From: Lachnospiraceae bacterium UBA7205 | Lineage (GTDB): Bacteria; Bacillota; Clostridia; Lachnospirales; Lachnospiraceae | Assembly (NCBI GenBank): GCA_002490665.1 | Contig: DKUL01000018.1 | Location: forward strand, 1-61,150 | Length of the DNA stretch: 61,150 nt | Direction: 5' to 3' | Shown: positions 51,428 through 59,821 of the stretch, piece after piece | Numbering within the stretch: position 1 is the first letter of the stretch | Layout: every line of letters begins with the position of its first letter | Position numbers and translations under genes: made by a program | Notes under the pieces: generated by a model | The model's database searches: none | What the model was told of the DNA's origin: nothing | What the model saw: only the letters and a program-made list of their open reading frames with translations

Positions 51428-52009
51428 TTATATGTCCTGGCTGAATATCTCTGTGCCATCGCTGAGTCTGTAGACAATACGTACTGTTAAAGAATCGTCG
51501 CCAATCTCATCCCTGAGCTCATCGCGAAGAGGCGTAAACTGATCCTTCTGGCTGTCATACTGCTGCTGCATCGCCTGCTGCAAGGCATCCTTCTGCTCAT
51601 CTGTCATATCAGAACCCTTTAAGTCAGCCATTTCTTCGGAAATGATTACAACCAGGGATAAAGCGTCGCTGTCTGCCTCGAAAGCTGTTGTCATCTGTCC
51701 GCCGAACATCGCATTCAGAATCTCTACATAGGAAGCCGCTGTGTCAGAGTTTATCCACTCTTCAGCAGTCATGGCTCCGGATGCCTCTGCGTCATCTGCC
51801 ACTGTTGTCTCTGCAACAGAAGATTCCGCAACATCTGCCACTGTCGATTCTGGTGCAGCATCATTCTCTGCCGCAACTGTCTGTGCCGGTGCAGCCGCAT
51901 CTGCCGGCGCTGATGTATCAGCTTCCTTTGAACCACAAGCTGTAACAGAAAACATCATTGATGTAACAACTACAGCGGATAATAAAACATTTACAATTTT
52001 CTTCTTCAT
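51428..52009 (-). CDS. Putative lipoprotein, DUF4854-like
   Basis: 193 residues with a type II signal peptide (KKIVNVLLSAVVVTSMMFS, lipobox VTAC, Cys at 25). An Ala/Glu/Thr-rich linker (about 30-75) tethers a small C-terminal domain: MTAEEWINSDTAASYVEILNAMFG, SLVVIISEEMADLKGSDMTDEQKDALQ, LTVRIVYRLSDGTEIFSQDI. This pattern resembles DUF4854 lipoproteins of gut clostridia, of unknown function. GGAGAG precedes the ATG. The 52010-52201 gap upstream is AT-rich, with no clear promoter. Confidence 0.8.
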   Translation of the reverse strand: MKKKIVNVLLSAVVVTSMMFSVTACGSKEADTSAPADAAAPAQTVAAENDAAPESTVADVAESSVAETTVADDAEASGAMTAEEWINSDTAASYVEILNAMFGGQMTTAFEADSDALSLVVIISEEMADLKGSDMTDEQKDALQQAMQQQYDSQKDQFTPLRDELRDEIGDDSLTVRIVYRLSDGTEIFSQDI

Positions 52010-52201
52010 TGTTATTCTCTCCTCATAAAAACATGTTTAACGTCTCAACAATTTAGCAGTTTATCACTAATGCATTGAGGTGTCAATAATAAAGAAGCAT
52101 TTTTGTAATATAGTATAATCAATACAATTATAGATTCATATTTCCGTGCACTTTTCACAAATTGTCATAATCATTTGTTTATATTTTCAAGATTTGTATT
52201 A

Positions 52202-54388
52202 TTATTCCACTGCATTTAACATATCAGCACCTCCTGCATGGGGAAGCCAGATGCCATCTGGACCGTAGGGCTGTACCATCTGCACATCCACAGAGCCGCC
52301 TGTCAAATGAAACTCGAATGTCACTGTGCAGGCATTGCTTTCGGCATCAGACTTTGTCACATGCGTTTCCACTTTATTTTGATTGTTTAACATGTTGAGC
52401 AAATACACCGCTGCGGATTCCGGTTCAAATAACTTTTCATACATTGCCCTGTCTTCCTTTGCGTTATTGTTCAGGGCTTCTCCTGCCCCGTTAACCGAAT
52501 AATAATCCATCATTGTCTCTGCAATGCCGTCCGGATAGGCACGATTGAATTCCTTCATCGTGCAGATGCCGTCCATAAACTCAAGCGCCTCTGATGTGAT
52601 GGCATATGAGCCGTCCCTCATTTCATAGGTGAGCTGTTCCCGCCATACGGTAACGTGCGGGTCGGACACCCATGCATAATACAAGATTTCCGCACCGTGT
52701 TCTGTCATGCTGACAATATGGTAATTGTTTGCCACACTGTTCTCGTCATAAATATCACCCCACGGCCATGGGCTTGACCAGCCAAAGGAAGCCGCGTCGT
52801 CCTCTCCCCCGCCTAGAAAAAGCAGATCCTGTTTGATGAACTGATGCTTAACATCCTCGCTGGCAAGCTGTAAGATTGTTCCGGCATCACGGTCGCAGAA
52901 GGCTTCCGCCCACTGTTTGATGGTTTTAGCCGCATCCGGAATCTCCTCATCTTTTTCGGCATCACTGTTTCTGACAAAGACGGAGCCATTTTCCAGGGGA
53001 GCCGCTGCGCCGATTTTACTGGGATGCAGGTCGGAAGATTCGTCCGCGTCGAACCGCAGCAGACCATTCCCGATACACGTAAACTGATAGTGGTATTTTC
53101 CATCCTTCGTGACTGCCTTCACACAATCCTGCGTGAAATCATAATCACCAAAACTCAGATACGAGCTTGCCGGGTCATAGCCAAACGAAAATTTTCCGTC
53201 TTTGCCCAGACTCAGCCGGGGTGTGAACAGATAGGCATCCCCATACAAGTCATTGTATTCTTCTAATGATAAAAGTTCATCCTGTTCTGGCAGAAACATT
53301 TCATATTCGCCGGAAATGTCATCAGCCGTGAAAATGGAATCCATGGGAACTGTCTTATCTGAAACTGTTTCCTCCTGCGGTGCGTCTGTCTGTTCCGGTG
53401 TCCCTGCCTTCTTCTGTGTCATAAAGCACACCGGCACAATCACACATGCCAGCACTGCCGCCGCCAGCAACCAGAATGCAGGCTTTTTGTAATGCAGGAC
53501 ATTTTTCACACGTTCCTTCACACTGACCTCGCCAAAAGCGACCGGGCACGCTGCGACTGTCTGGTGGTTCACCGCACTGTTGAGCAGCGCCTGTGAGTAC
53601 GCCCTTTTGTACTCCGTGCCAAGCTCCCGCACAACATGCTCGTCGCAGATGAGTTCGATGTCCTTGCAGAGCATGATATAGGCAGCCCACACGCAGGGGC
53701 TGAACCAGTAGACGGACAAAAGCAGAAATCCCAAGGGCTTAATCAGGTAGTCCTTTCTTTTTTTATGTGTCAGTTCGTGTCGAACCACGTAGGGAATTTC
53801 GTCACTGGGTATACTGCCCGGAATGTAAATGCGGGGACGCAGGATGCCGAATAAAAACGGACTTTCGATGGCATCACTCTGATATATCTTCACAGAACAG
53901 TTCTTATCACTTGTGCCATCAAGACCGCCCACCACAATATCTGTAGGTATGGACACTCTGACACGGTTTCTGAGCCGTATATAGCTAAACAGCATATATG
54001 CGAGCATCAATGCCATTCCGGCTATCCATATTTTCGTGCAGACTATCAGGGCTGTCTGCGGCTTATTCATGGCAAATCCGGCAGCGGGAGCATCAGTATT
54101 TGGTGCCGGCTGGCTGACGGACTGTTTCATGCCTGTCATCATTACCGCATCACCGGCTGGCGGCTCCGTTTCAAATATGTATGCATCTACCGCTTTCGTA
54201 TCGGGTACCAGGCTGAATACGGACTCGACCGAAAACGGAAAAAACAGACGGATTCCGACCAAAAGCCACAAGAAACCGCGCATACTTTTGGGCGCCTTCC
54301 GCAGCAGGAAACGCACCAATAACACTGCAAGAATCAGATAACTTGCAGAGATACTCCTGTGAAAAAGGTCTAAAAATAATTTTTCCAT
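52202..54388 (-). CDS. BlaR1/MecR1-type M56 metalloprotease membrane sensor with non-PBP C-terminus
   Basis: Membrane protease that inactivates a BlaI repressor on signal. 728 residues: four membrane spans in the first 310 residues around the zinc site RHELTHKKRKD (HExxH) and ELICDEHVVREL (E-x3-D). About 400 residues outside follow, ending YGPDGIWLPHAGGADML. Unlike BlaR1 there is no STxK, SxN or KTG motif in that part, so it is not a beta-lactam sensor by this route. It contains DUF-type repeats (EYEMFLPEQDELLSLEEYND) seen in Lachnospiraceae M56 proteins. Start at 54388 (MEKLFLDLF) after GGAGG. Confidence 0.87.
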   Translation of the reverse strand: MEKLFLDLFHRSISASYLILAVLLVRFLLRKAPKSMRGFLWLLVGIRLFFPFSVESVFSLVPDTKAVDAYIFETEPPAGDAVMMTGMKQSVSQPAPNTDAPAAGFAMNKPQTALIVCTKIWIAGMALMLAYMLFSYIRLRNRVRVSIPTDIVVGGLDGTSDKNCSVKIYQSDAIESPFLFGILRPRIYIPGSIPSDEIPYVVRHELTHKKRKDYLIKPLGFLLLSVYWFSPCVWAAYIMLCKDIELICDEHVVRELGTEYKRAYSQALLNSAVNHQTVAACPVAFGEVSVKERVKNVLHYKKPAFWLLAAAVLACVIVPVCFMTQKKAGTPEQTDAPQEETVSDKTVPMDSIFTADDISGEYEMFLPEQDELLSLEEYNDLYGDAYLFTPRLSLGKDGKFSFGYDPASSYLSFGDYDFTQDCVKAVTKDGKYHYQFTCIGNGLLRFDADESSDLHPSKIGAAAPLENGSVFVRNSDAEKDEEIPDAAKTIKQWAEAFCDRDAGTILQLASEDVKHQFIKQDLLFLGGGEDDAASFGWSSPWPWGDIYDENSVANNYHIVSMTEHGAEILYYAWVSDPHVTVWREQLTYEMRDGSYAITSEALEFMDGICTMKEFNRAYPDGIAETMMDYYSVNGAGEALNNNAKEDRAMYEKLFEPESAAVYLLNMLNNQNKVETHVTKSDAESNACTVTFEFHLTGGSVDVQMVQPYGPDGIWLPHAGGADMLNAVE

Positions 54389-54409
54389 ACAAACCTCCAT
54401 CTGGATACA

Positions 54410-54769
54410 TTAATCCTTATACGTATCAATAATCTTCTGGATTTCATCAATTTCCTGTTTTGAAAGGTTCTTTTTTCGCGTAAACGCCGCGATAAAGCTT
54501 GGAAGCGAGCCAGAGAACGTCCGCTCGACAACCTCGGCGCTCTCTGCCGACTGCGCATCCTCCCTGGAAATCAGGGATGTCACGACCGCATCCTCGGATT
54601 TCAGAACGCCGCGCTCGGCAAGCCTTCGTATGACAGTGTAGGTTGTTGACTTTTTCCATTCCAGCCGCTCCCTGCACAGCCGGACCAGTTCACTGCTTGT
54701 CACCGGTTCATTTTCCCACAGAATTTCGCAGAAGCGGTATTCACTCTCAAATATTTTTGGTACCTCCAT
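54410..54769 (-). CDS. BlaI/MecI-family transcriptional repressor
   Basis: 119-residue winged-helix repressor: VPKIFESEYRFCEILWENEPVTSSELVRLCRERLEWKKSTTYTVIRRLAERGVLKSEDAVVTSLISRE and a C-terminal dimerisation part (FIAAFTRKKNLSKQEIDEIQKIIDTYK). Cleaved or displaced by the M56 sensor encoded 21 bases downstream. It would bind the dyad overlapping its own promoter (54820-54862). GGAGGG precedes the ATG. Confidence 0.9.
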   Translation of the reverse strand: MEVPKIFESEYRFCEILWENEPVTSSELVRLCRERLEWKKSTTYTVIRRLAERGVLKSEDAVVTSLISREDAQSAESAEVVERTFSGSLPSFIAAFTRKKNLSKQEIDEIQKIIDTYKD

Positions 54770-54819
54770 TTTCCATACCCTCCATTCCTATCCTCCATTT
54801 TGACTTCCGTATGCAAAAA

Positions 54820-54873
54820 GGTCTAATGCATTAAACTCATTGTTAGTTTAACACATTAGACCAATGGCGTCAA
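54820..54873 (-). promoter_or_regulatory. Promoter and operator dyad of the blaI-blaR1-type pair
   Basis: On the minus strand TTGACG (54868-54873), 17 bases, TAAACT (54845-54850). The -10 and start region lie in a dyad: GGTCTAATGCATTAAACT (54820-54837) and AGTTTAACACATTAGACC (54845-54862), matching at 16 of 18 positions. An inner TGTTA-GTT-TAACA is centred inside. A BlaI-type repressor encoded just downstream is the obvious candidate to bind it. Confidence 0.75.
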
Positions 54874-54882
54874 TCTATTTTT

Positions 54883-55692
54883 TCATCGCATCAGCTTTTT
54901 CACAAGATAGCACGACAGGGCGGAAAAAAGAATTCCCTCCAATCCGATGCACACTATCATTTCTGTCAGCATCCCATATAACAATTCAACGGTTGTCATA
55001 TTTCCAAGAATACGAAGATATCCTGCTGCCAGCGCCACGCTGGTCAGGGTCAGCCCGTAAAGGGCTTTATGAATCCTGTATCCGCGCACCCGCAGGAAAT
55101 TTGACACGGCAAAAATGCCAATCTGAAGAACAGAAATACAGTTAATCCACCTGTGCAGATACTTCCCCACCTCCCCCGGCGGTATATCAAACACATAATT
55201 CAATTCCCTGCCAATCGGGACGCCCCATAAAATGACTATCATAAAGTACACGGCAAGCAGCAGAATGCTCGTCACATCCAAAATCCAGGGCAGTTTTGAC
55301 ACCTGCGGGGACACGGCAGAACCTGACACCATGCTGTATGCCGCAAAAAGGAACAGCGGAAAAGCCATGTACAGCACATTGATTTCCAGTGTTGTATGAT
55401 GCATTGACCAGAATCCGCCCATGACCGCGGCTGCCAGCAGCAAAATGCTAATGACCTCCTTGTTCACATAATGCCTTTTTACCTTTCTTAAATACGAAAC
55501 CTTTTCAGATTCTCCCATCTCGTCTGAAAGCTCGGTATTCCTCAACAGTTCCAGCCGTGCGCGGCATTGTGCACAATGTTCTAAATGCCTGTCTACAAGG
55601 CTTCTGCTCTCCTCTGAACAGATTGCATCCAAATATGACGGCATCAAATCCCCAATCACGTTACAGCCTACCTCATTTACGGACTCTTTCAT
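54883..55692 (-). CDS. Anti-sigma factor with zinc-finger (zf-HC2-like) and membrane spans
   Basis: 269 residues, the partner of the sigma factor encoded directly upstream. Residues 1-45 hold CNVIGDLMPSYLDAICSEESRSLVDRHLEHCAQCRARL, the HxxxCxxC zinc anti-sigma motif. From about residue 80 there are five or six membrane spans. The start is ATG 55692, overlapping the sigma stop as ATGA, with GGAG upstream. The much longer frame to 56022 runs antisense-like through the sigma gene and is rejected. The signal it senses is unknown. Confidence 0.86.
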   Translation of the reverse strand: MKESVNEVGCNVIGDLMPSYLDAICSEESRSLVDRHLEHCAQCRARLELLRNTELSDEMGESEKVSYLRKVKRHYVNKEVISILLLAAAVMGGFWSMHHTTLEINVLYMAFPLFLFAAYSMVSGSAVSPQVSKLPWILDVTSILLLAVYFMIVILWGVPIGRELNYVFDIPPGEVGKYLHRWINCISVLQIGIFAVSNFLRVRGYRIHKALYGLTLTSVALAAGYLRILGNMTTVELLYGMLTEMIVCIGLEGILFSALSCYLVKKLMR

Positions 55693-56177
55693 TCGCGCTC
55701 CCACTCCTTTCTTTTCAGCAGCAATTGTTCCTTTCCCCGGTAAAAAGTCACTCTTGCCCAGTTTTCGCTTTTTCCAACAATCTCGCCGATTTCCCTGAAG
55801 GAGAGCTGTCCCATCACGCGCAGATAGATGACTTCGCGCATCTGCGGCGGGAGCTTTTGCATTTCCTTCAGGACATCCATGAGTTCGAGCTTTGTGACTG
55901 CTGCCCGCTCCGTGTTGTCGGCAGCCACCGACTCCGGAATCCGGCTCTGTTCTGTCGGCACCTCGCGCCCGGTCTTTCTCAGATGCTGGTAAAATAAGTG
56001 CCTGGCAACCTGGCACAGCCACACGGACAGCTTGCAGCTGCCGTCAAAGCGCTCGAGCGACAAAAATGCCTGTAAAAAGGTCTCCTGCGTCAGCTCCTCC
56101 GCCAGCTGCGCGTCGCGGCACAGGGAAAGCAGGAAACGATATACGATTTTGGAATATTCCCTGTACAGCTCCTCCAT
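55689..56177 (-). CDS. ECF-type RNA polymerase sigma factor
   Basis: 162 residues with sigma region 2 (YREYSKIVYRFLLSLCRDAQLAEELTQETFLQAFLSLERFDG, then CKLSVWLCQVARHLFYQHLRK) and region 4 (LKEMQKLPPQMREVIYLRVMGQLSFREIGEIVGKSENWARVTFYRGKEQLL). There is no region 3. Held by the anti-sigma protein next door. A GTAAC-type promoter lies upstream. The start MEELYREYSK at 56177 follows GGAGGAGG; the longer frame does not have one. Confidence 0.92.
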   Translation of the reverse strand: MEELYREYSKIVYRFLLSLCRDAQLAEELTQETFLQAFLSLERFDGSCKLSVWLCQVARHLFYQHLRKTGREVPTEQSRIPESVAADNTERAAVTKLELMDVLKEMQKLPPQMREVIYLRVMGQLSFREIGEIVGKSENWARVTFYRGKEQLLLKRKEWERE

Positions 56178-56225
56178 GCAGCACCTCCTCCCTGACATTT
56201 TGCGGGTTTCGATTGTATTCTGCTT

Positions 56226-56257
56226 ATATATCCGTTTCGGGGGGTGGTTCGTTACAA
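56226..56257 (-). promoter_or_regulatory. Candidate ECF autopromoter
   Basis: On the minus strand TGTAAC is followed, after about 16 bases containing a C-tract, by CGGATA. The GTAAC -35 and CG-led -10 fit ECF-dependent promoters and would give self-activation of the sigma/anti-sigma pair about 50 bases downstream. Confidence 0.5.
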
Positions 56258-56275
56258 AAAATATGACAATCTTTT

Positions 56276-58186
56276 TTACATCGTGCCCTCATCATACTGT
56301 ATGACCGCCTCCGTATACTTGCGTTCCATGTCATGGCGCAGTTTCCGGTTCTCCACGGTCTCAAAGATTATTGAGAAATCGTAATCTGCCGGGTACAATT
56401 GTTCTGCTGCCACCTGAAGCCTGACACGCTTGTGGTTAATCCAGATTTTTTTGTCCGGAAGCTGCACGCGCAGGACGCCCTTTTCGTTGACCGGCTCGCA
56501 CACAATGCCGATTTTTTTGTCCGGAAATACCATCACGCTGTCTCCCAGCCGGAACTTTGTGCCAAGGTCAGTCTTCGGAACCGGATTTTTCATCTTTGTA
56601 ATCCTGTGCGTGCCCTGTTTCCGGAGGGTGTTCTCCTCTTTGCGGAAATGGTAGTTACCGACTGCCGACTCCCCGTAAGCTGCCCGGACTGCCGTTTTCA
56701 GCATCTCGTCCGGCATGCCGAGTCTGTCGGCGATATAAAATGCACAGCTCTCCCCGGCTTCCCCGATGACCATCTGGTACGTGGGTCTTAAGGTTTCTTT
56801 GTCAAAAGTCATTCTCGCGTTGATGATATCCTGCGTCTTTTCCGCATAGTCCTTGACCTCCGGGTAATGTGTCGTGACAAGGAACAGGCAACCGCTTTTG
56901 CGAAGCTCCTCCAATATCGCTATGGCAATCCCCATGCCCTCTGTCGGGTCTGTGCCAGAGCCCATCTCGTCCATAATCACGAGACTGTCCCGGCCAACCT
57001 CGCGCAGTACCTCCAGCACATTTTTGACGTGCGCGGAAAAGGTGGAGAGGTTCTCCGTAATATTCTGACCGTCACCGATATCACATAAGTAACTGCTGTT
57101 CATGCAGATGTCTGCTTCCCCGCAGGCGACATGGAGACCACACTGCGCCATGACACAGCTGAGCATGACCGTCTTGATTGCCACGGTCTTTCCGCCGGTA
57201 TTGGGTCCTGTTATGATGATTCCCCTCGCCTGCCTGCCAATGTTGAACTGCAGGGGGATGCTGAGCACCCTGTCCATCAGCGGGTGTCTCGCATCCTTTA
57301 AGACAATGTACCGCCCGGTGTTGATTGCCGGCTCCACGGCATCCATGTCCATGCTTAATTTTCCCTTGGAAAAAATGAAATCCAGCTTTTCCATCAGACG
57401 GATGTTTTCACGCATCAGCGGAACGGACTCTGCAACCATTGCCGTCAGCGTATACAGGATGCGGTATACCTCGTTTTCCTCGCTGATGCGCAGCTGCTGT
57501 AATTCCTCATCGTATTTTGCGACACTTGCCGGCTCGATAAAAAAAGTGCTGCCCGTAGCCGATTTGTCAATCACGCTTCCCGGGATTTTGAACTTGTACT
57601 CCTTTTTCACAGGGACGCAAATCCTGCCGTTTCGCGTGGTGCAATAGCTGTCTGCCATGCACTCCCTGTTGGCGCGCATCAGCTGCTCCGCCTTCTGTTT
57701 CATCTGCTCCCCGCAGCGCATGATGTCCGACCGGATCTGCCTTAACTCTTTCGAGGCGTAATCATCAACGGCACCGTTTCGAATCTGGCGGCTGATTTCC
57801 TCCCGGAGCGTCTCTGCCGCGTCAAAATTTTCCTCATAATATGCCAATGGATTTTCATACTGTTTTCCCCTGCCGAGATAATCCTTTAAGCGCCTGACGG
57901 CAGCCAGCACGCTCTCCACGCGCTCCAGCTGGTAAGGCGTCAGGCAGTCCCCCTTTTCGGCGGTTGTGAGAATCTCCCCTGCCTCCGCGACATTCTGCAA
58001 GGGAGGCGTTCCAAGCTTTTCAAGCAGTATTTTGCTGTTGGTCGTATCCCTGAGCTGTTTTCGCAGCTCACCCTCCGCGAGGCAGCAGGCCGTCCCCTCA
58101 ATCTGCTCCCTTGCGCGGTCCGTGACTGCGAGCGCTTTCCATTGTTCCTTTATTTTATCAAATTCAATCTGCTTTTCGATATCCAT
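56276..58186 (-). CDS. MutS2-like ATPase lacking the Smr domain
   Basis: MutS-family DNA-junction ATPase. 636 residues: N-terminal helical core, GRICVPVKKEYKFKIPGSVIDKSATGSTFFIEPASVAKYDEEL (the MutS2-type clamp), Walker A GPNTGGKT at 327-334, Walker B DEMGSGTDPTEG from 406, TTHYPEVK. After the ATPase comes a KOW-like stretch (FRLGDSVMVFPDKKIGIVCEP..GVLRVQLPDKKIW). MutS2 proper is about 780 residues and ends with an Smr nuclease domain; here it is missing. A paralogue specialised for a non-nuclease role is likely. ABC exporter genes lie upstream. Confidence 0.85.
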   Translation of the reverse strand: MDIEKQIEFDKIKEQWKALAVTDRAREQIEGTACCLAEGELRKQLRDTTNSKILLEKLGTPPLQNVAEAGEILTTAEKGDCLTPYQLERVESVLAAVRRLKDYLGRGKQYENPLAYYEENFDAAETLREEISRQIRNGAVDDYASKELRQIRSDIMRCGEQMKQKAEQLMRANRECMADSYCTTRNGRICVPVKKEYKFKIPGSVIDKSATGSTFFIEPASVAKYDEELQQLRISEENEVYRILYTLTAMVAESVPLMRENIRLMEKLDFIFSKGKLSMDMDAVEPAINTGRYIVLKDARHPLMDRVLSIPLQFNIGRQARGIIITGPNTGGKTVAIKTVMLSCVMAQCGLHVACGEADICMNSSYLCDIGDGQNITENLSTFSAHVKNVLEVLREVGRDSLVIMDEMGSGTDPTEGMGIAIAILEELRKSGCLFLVTTHYPEVKDYAEKTQDIINARMTFDKETLRPTYQMVIGEAGESCAFYIADRLGMPDEMLKTAVRAAYGESAVGNYHFRKEENTLRKQGTHRITKMKNPVPKTDLGTKFRLGDSVMVFPDKKIGIVCEPVNEKGVLRVQLPDKKIWINHKRVRLQVAAEQLYPADYDFSIIFETVENRKLRHDMERKYTEAVIQYDEGTM

Positions 58187-58209
58187 TTTCCTTATCCTTT
58201 CAAAAAATA

Positions 58210-59004
58210 TTAAGAGCTTGCACTATTATAGTGTTTTAATCCCTGTTTCCATACCTCATAGGTAATCACGGTAAACAACGCCACCACGCCAATGCCGTAA
58301 AGCGCCCCCCGCAGGCTCATCTCCCCAATCATGCGCTGCACTGGCAGCGTCGCCATGATGCCATAAGGCAGCAGGAGATAAAAAATAACCTTGTAGACAC
58401 CGTACAGCGCGATGCCCGGCAGCTTCATGCACAGGTCAATCCCCGCTTCCTCGAGCTGTTCCATGCGCGCCATGGACACGACATACAGCGACGCAGACCG
58501 TATAATGACCTCCATCTCGTAATACAGGATTTCCATCAGCATCAGCCAGAACAGGTATGATGCAGTCCTGACAGCGCTCAGTGTCATGTCCAGGCTCGCC
58601 GTCCCATAAGATATCATGCACACGCTCATCACAATCAGCGGCACAGACCCCGGGCTGATTCTCTCAAATGTCAGCCGAAACAGCGGGCTGACCGGCTTTG
58701 TCAGGTACAAATCCAGCTCCCCTGAACGAACCTTATGCGGTATGCTGGTCACGCCGAAAAAATAGACGGTCATGTTGACTGCATTTAACAGGGAAAATGT
58801 CCCTATGTACAGAATCATTTCCCCCCTGCCCCAGCTTCCTATCGTTTCCACGTTGGAATATATGGCACCAAATGCCAGCAGCTGGATCAAAAACAGGCTT
58901 CCGTCTACAAAAAACGGTGCAAAGAAATCAAACCGGAACACCGTCAGCCCATGAAAACGCAGCCGGAACAATTCCCTCAGCACACGCCAGTTTTTCTTAC
59001 TCAT
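58210..59004 (-). CDS. ABC-2-type transporter permease (second)
   Basis: 264-residue integral membrane protein with about six spans and the ABC-2/DUF990 features (FDFFAPFFVDGSLFLIQLLAFGAIYS, SGELDLYLTKPVSPLFRL). It pairs with the permease and ATPase encoded just upstream. The exported substrate is unknown. The start MSKKNWRVLREL at 59004 follows GGAGA; a longer frame to 59085 overlaps the other permease. Confidence 0.86.
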   Translation of the reverse strand: MSKKNWRVLRELFRLRFHGLTVFRFDFFAPFFVDGSLFLIQLLAFGAIYSNVETIGSWGRGEMILYIGTFSLLNAVNMTVYFFGVTSIPHKVRSGELDLYLTKPVSPLFRLTFERISPGSVPLIVMSVCMISYGTASLDMTLSAVRTASYLFWLMLMEILYYEMEVIIRSASLYVVSMARMEQLEEAGIDLCMKLPGIALYGVYKVIFYLLLPYGIMATLPVQRMIGEMSLRGALYGIGVVALFTVITYEVWKQGLKHYNSASS

Positions 59005-59026
59005 ACAAAAATCTCCATTTCCATTA

Positions 59027-59821
59027 TCAGATTCCCGCTCCGTCATACGCTGTAAAATATTTTTTCCATGCCGCCCTGATGACAAGCTGCATCAGCACGC
59101 ACCAGCCCCCAATGATGACGATTCCCCGGACTGCCTCCTCCCCGCACTTCCCTGTCAGCAGCATGGCAGGCAGATAGGTGACATAGTAAAAAGGCAGCAG
59201 CCGCAGAATACTGACCACAAATTCCGGAAACAGCGCCAGCGGGACAATGCTCCCCGTCACCAGCGACACCAGGTTATTTTTAATCATCAGAAACGTGCCG
59301 ATTCCCTCAAACCGCAGCGTCAGAATCCCGAGGAAATAATTTAACTGCACCATGAAGACCATTCCCAGCACCGTCATCACAAGGGCACATGCAATCACCT
59401 GCCACTCCCCTGCAAAGACAAACCGAATCCGGAAGACGAAAACCCACACGGCTGCCGCCATAAAATCAAATATCAGGTAAAACAAGACCACGCCAAGCTC
59501 CATTGCCATAAAATACCGCTCTATCCCCGCTGGTATCACAAGATACTTGGAAAATGTACCGTTCCGGAGGCGGTCATGTATCTCACTGCTGATTCCCTCT
59601 GACATTTCCAGCTGGGACAAAAAAGAGCTTACAATGTAATAGGAAAGCATTCCGTGAAAGGTAAATGTCCCGACCAGCTCTTTATCCCGAAAAATAATGC
59701 CCCAGAGGAGATACGCAAACAGGATTTTGGATATGGTAAAAAACATGTTGAAGATGACATCTGCCCGCCAGACAAGCTGTGCCTTCATATAGGTTTTCGA
59801 TATTTCCCAGTATTTACGCAT
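59027..59821 (-). CDS. ABC-2-type transporter permease (first)
   Basis: 264 residues, about six spans: FNMFFTISKILFAYLLWGIIF, SEIHDRLRNGTFSKYLVIPAGI (conserved cytosolic loop), VMTVLGMVFMVQLNYFLGIL, LFPEFVVSILRLLPFYYVTYLPAMLL. Homologous to the second permease; the two probably form a heterodimer. The ATG at 59821 overlaps the ATPase stop, after GGAGGAGG. Confidence 0.86.
   Translation of the reverse strand: MRKYWEISKTYMKAQLVWRADVIFNMFFTISKILFAYLLWGIIFRDKELVGTFTFHGMLSYYIVSSFLSQLEMSEGISSEIHDRLRNGTFSKYLVIPAGIERYFMAMELGVVLFYLIFDFMAAAVWVFVFRIRFVFAGEWQVIACALVMTVLGMVFMVQLNYFLGILTLRFEGIGTFLMIKNNLVSLVTGSIVPLALFPEFVVSILRLLPFYYVTYLPAMLLTGKCGEEAVRGIVIIGGWCVLMQLVIRAAWKKYFTAYDGAGI

Noticed and set aside
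55693..56022. N-terminal 110-residue extension of the anti-sigma protein
   Set aside because: It overlaps the ECF sigma gene in another frame, has a random composition, and the true ATG overlaps the sigma stop with a ribosome site.
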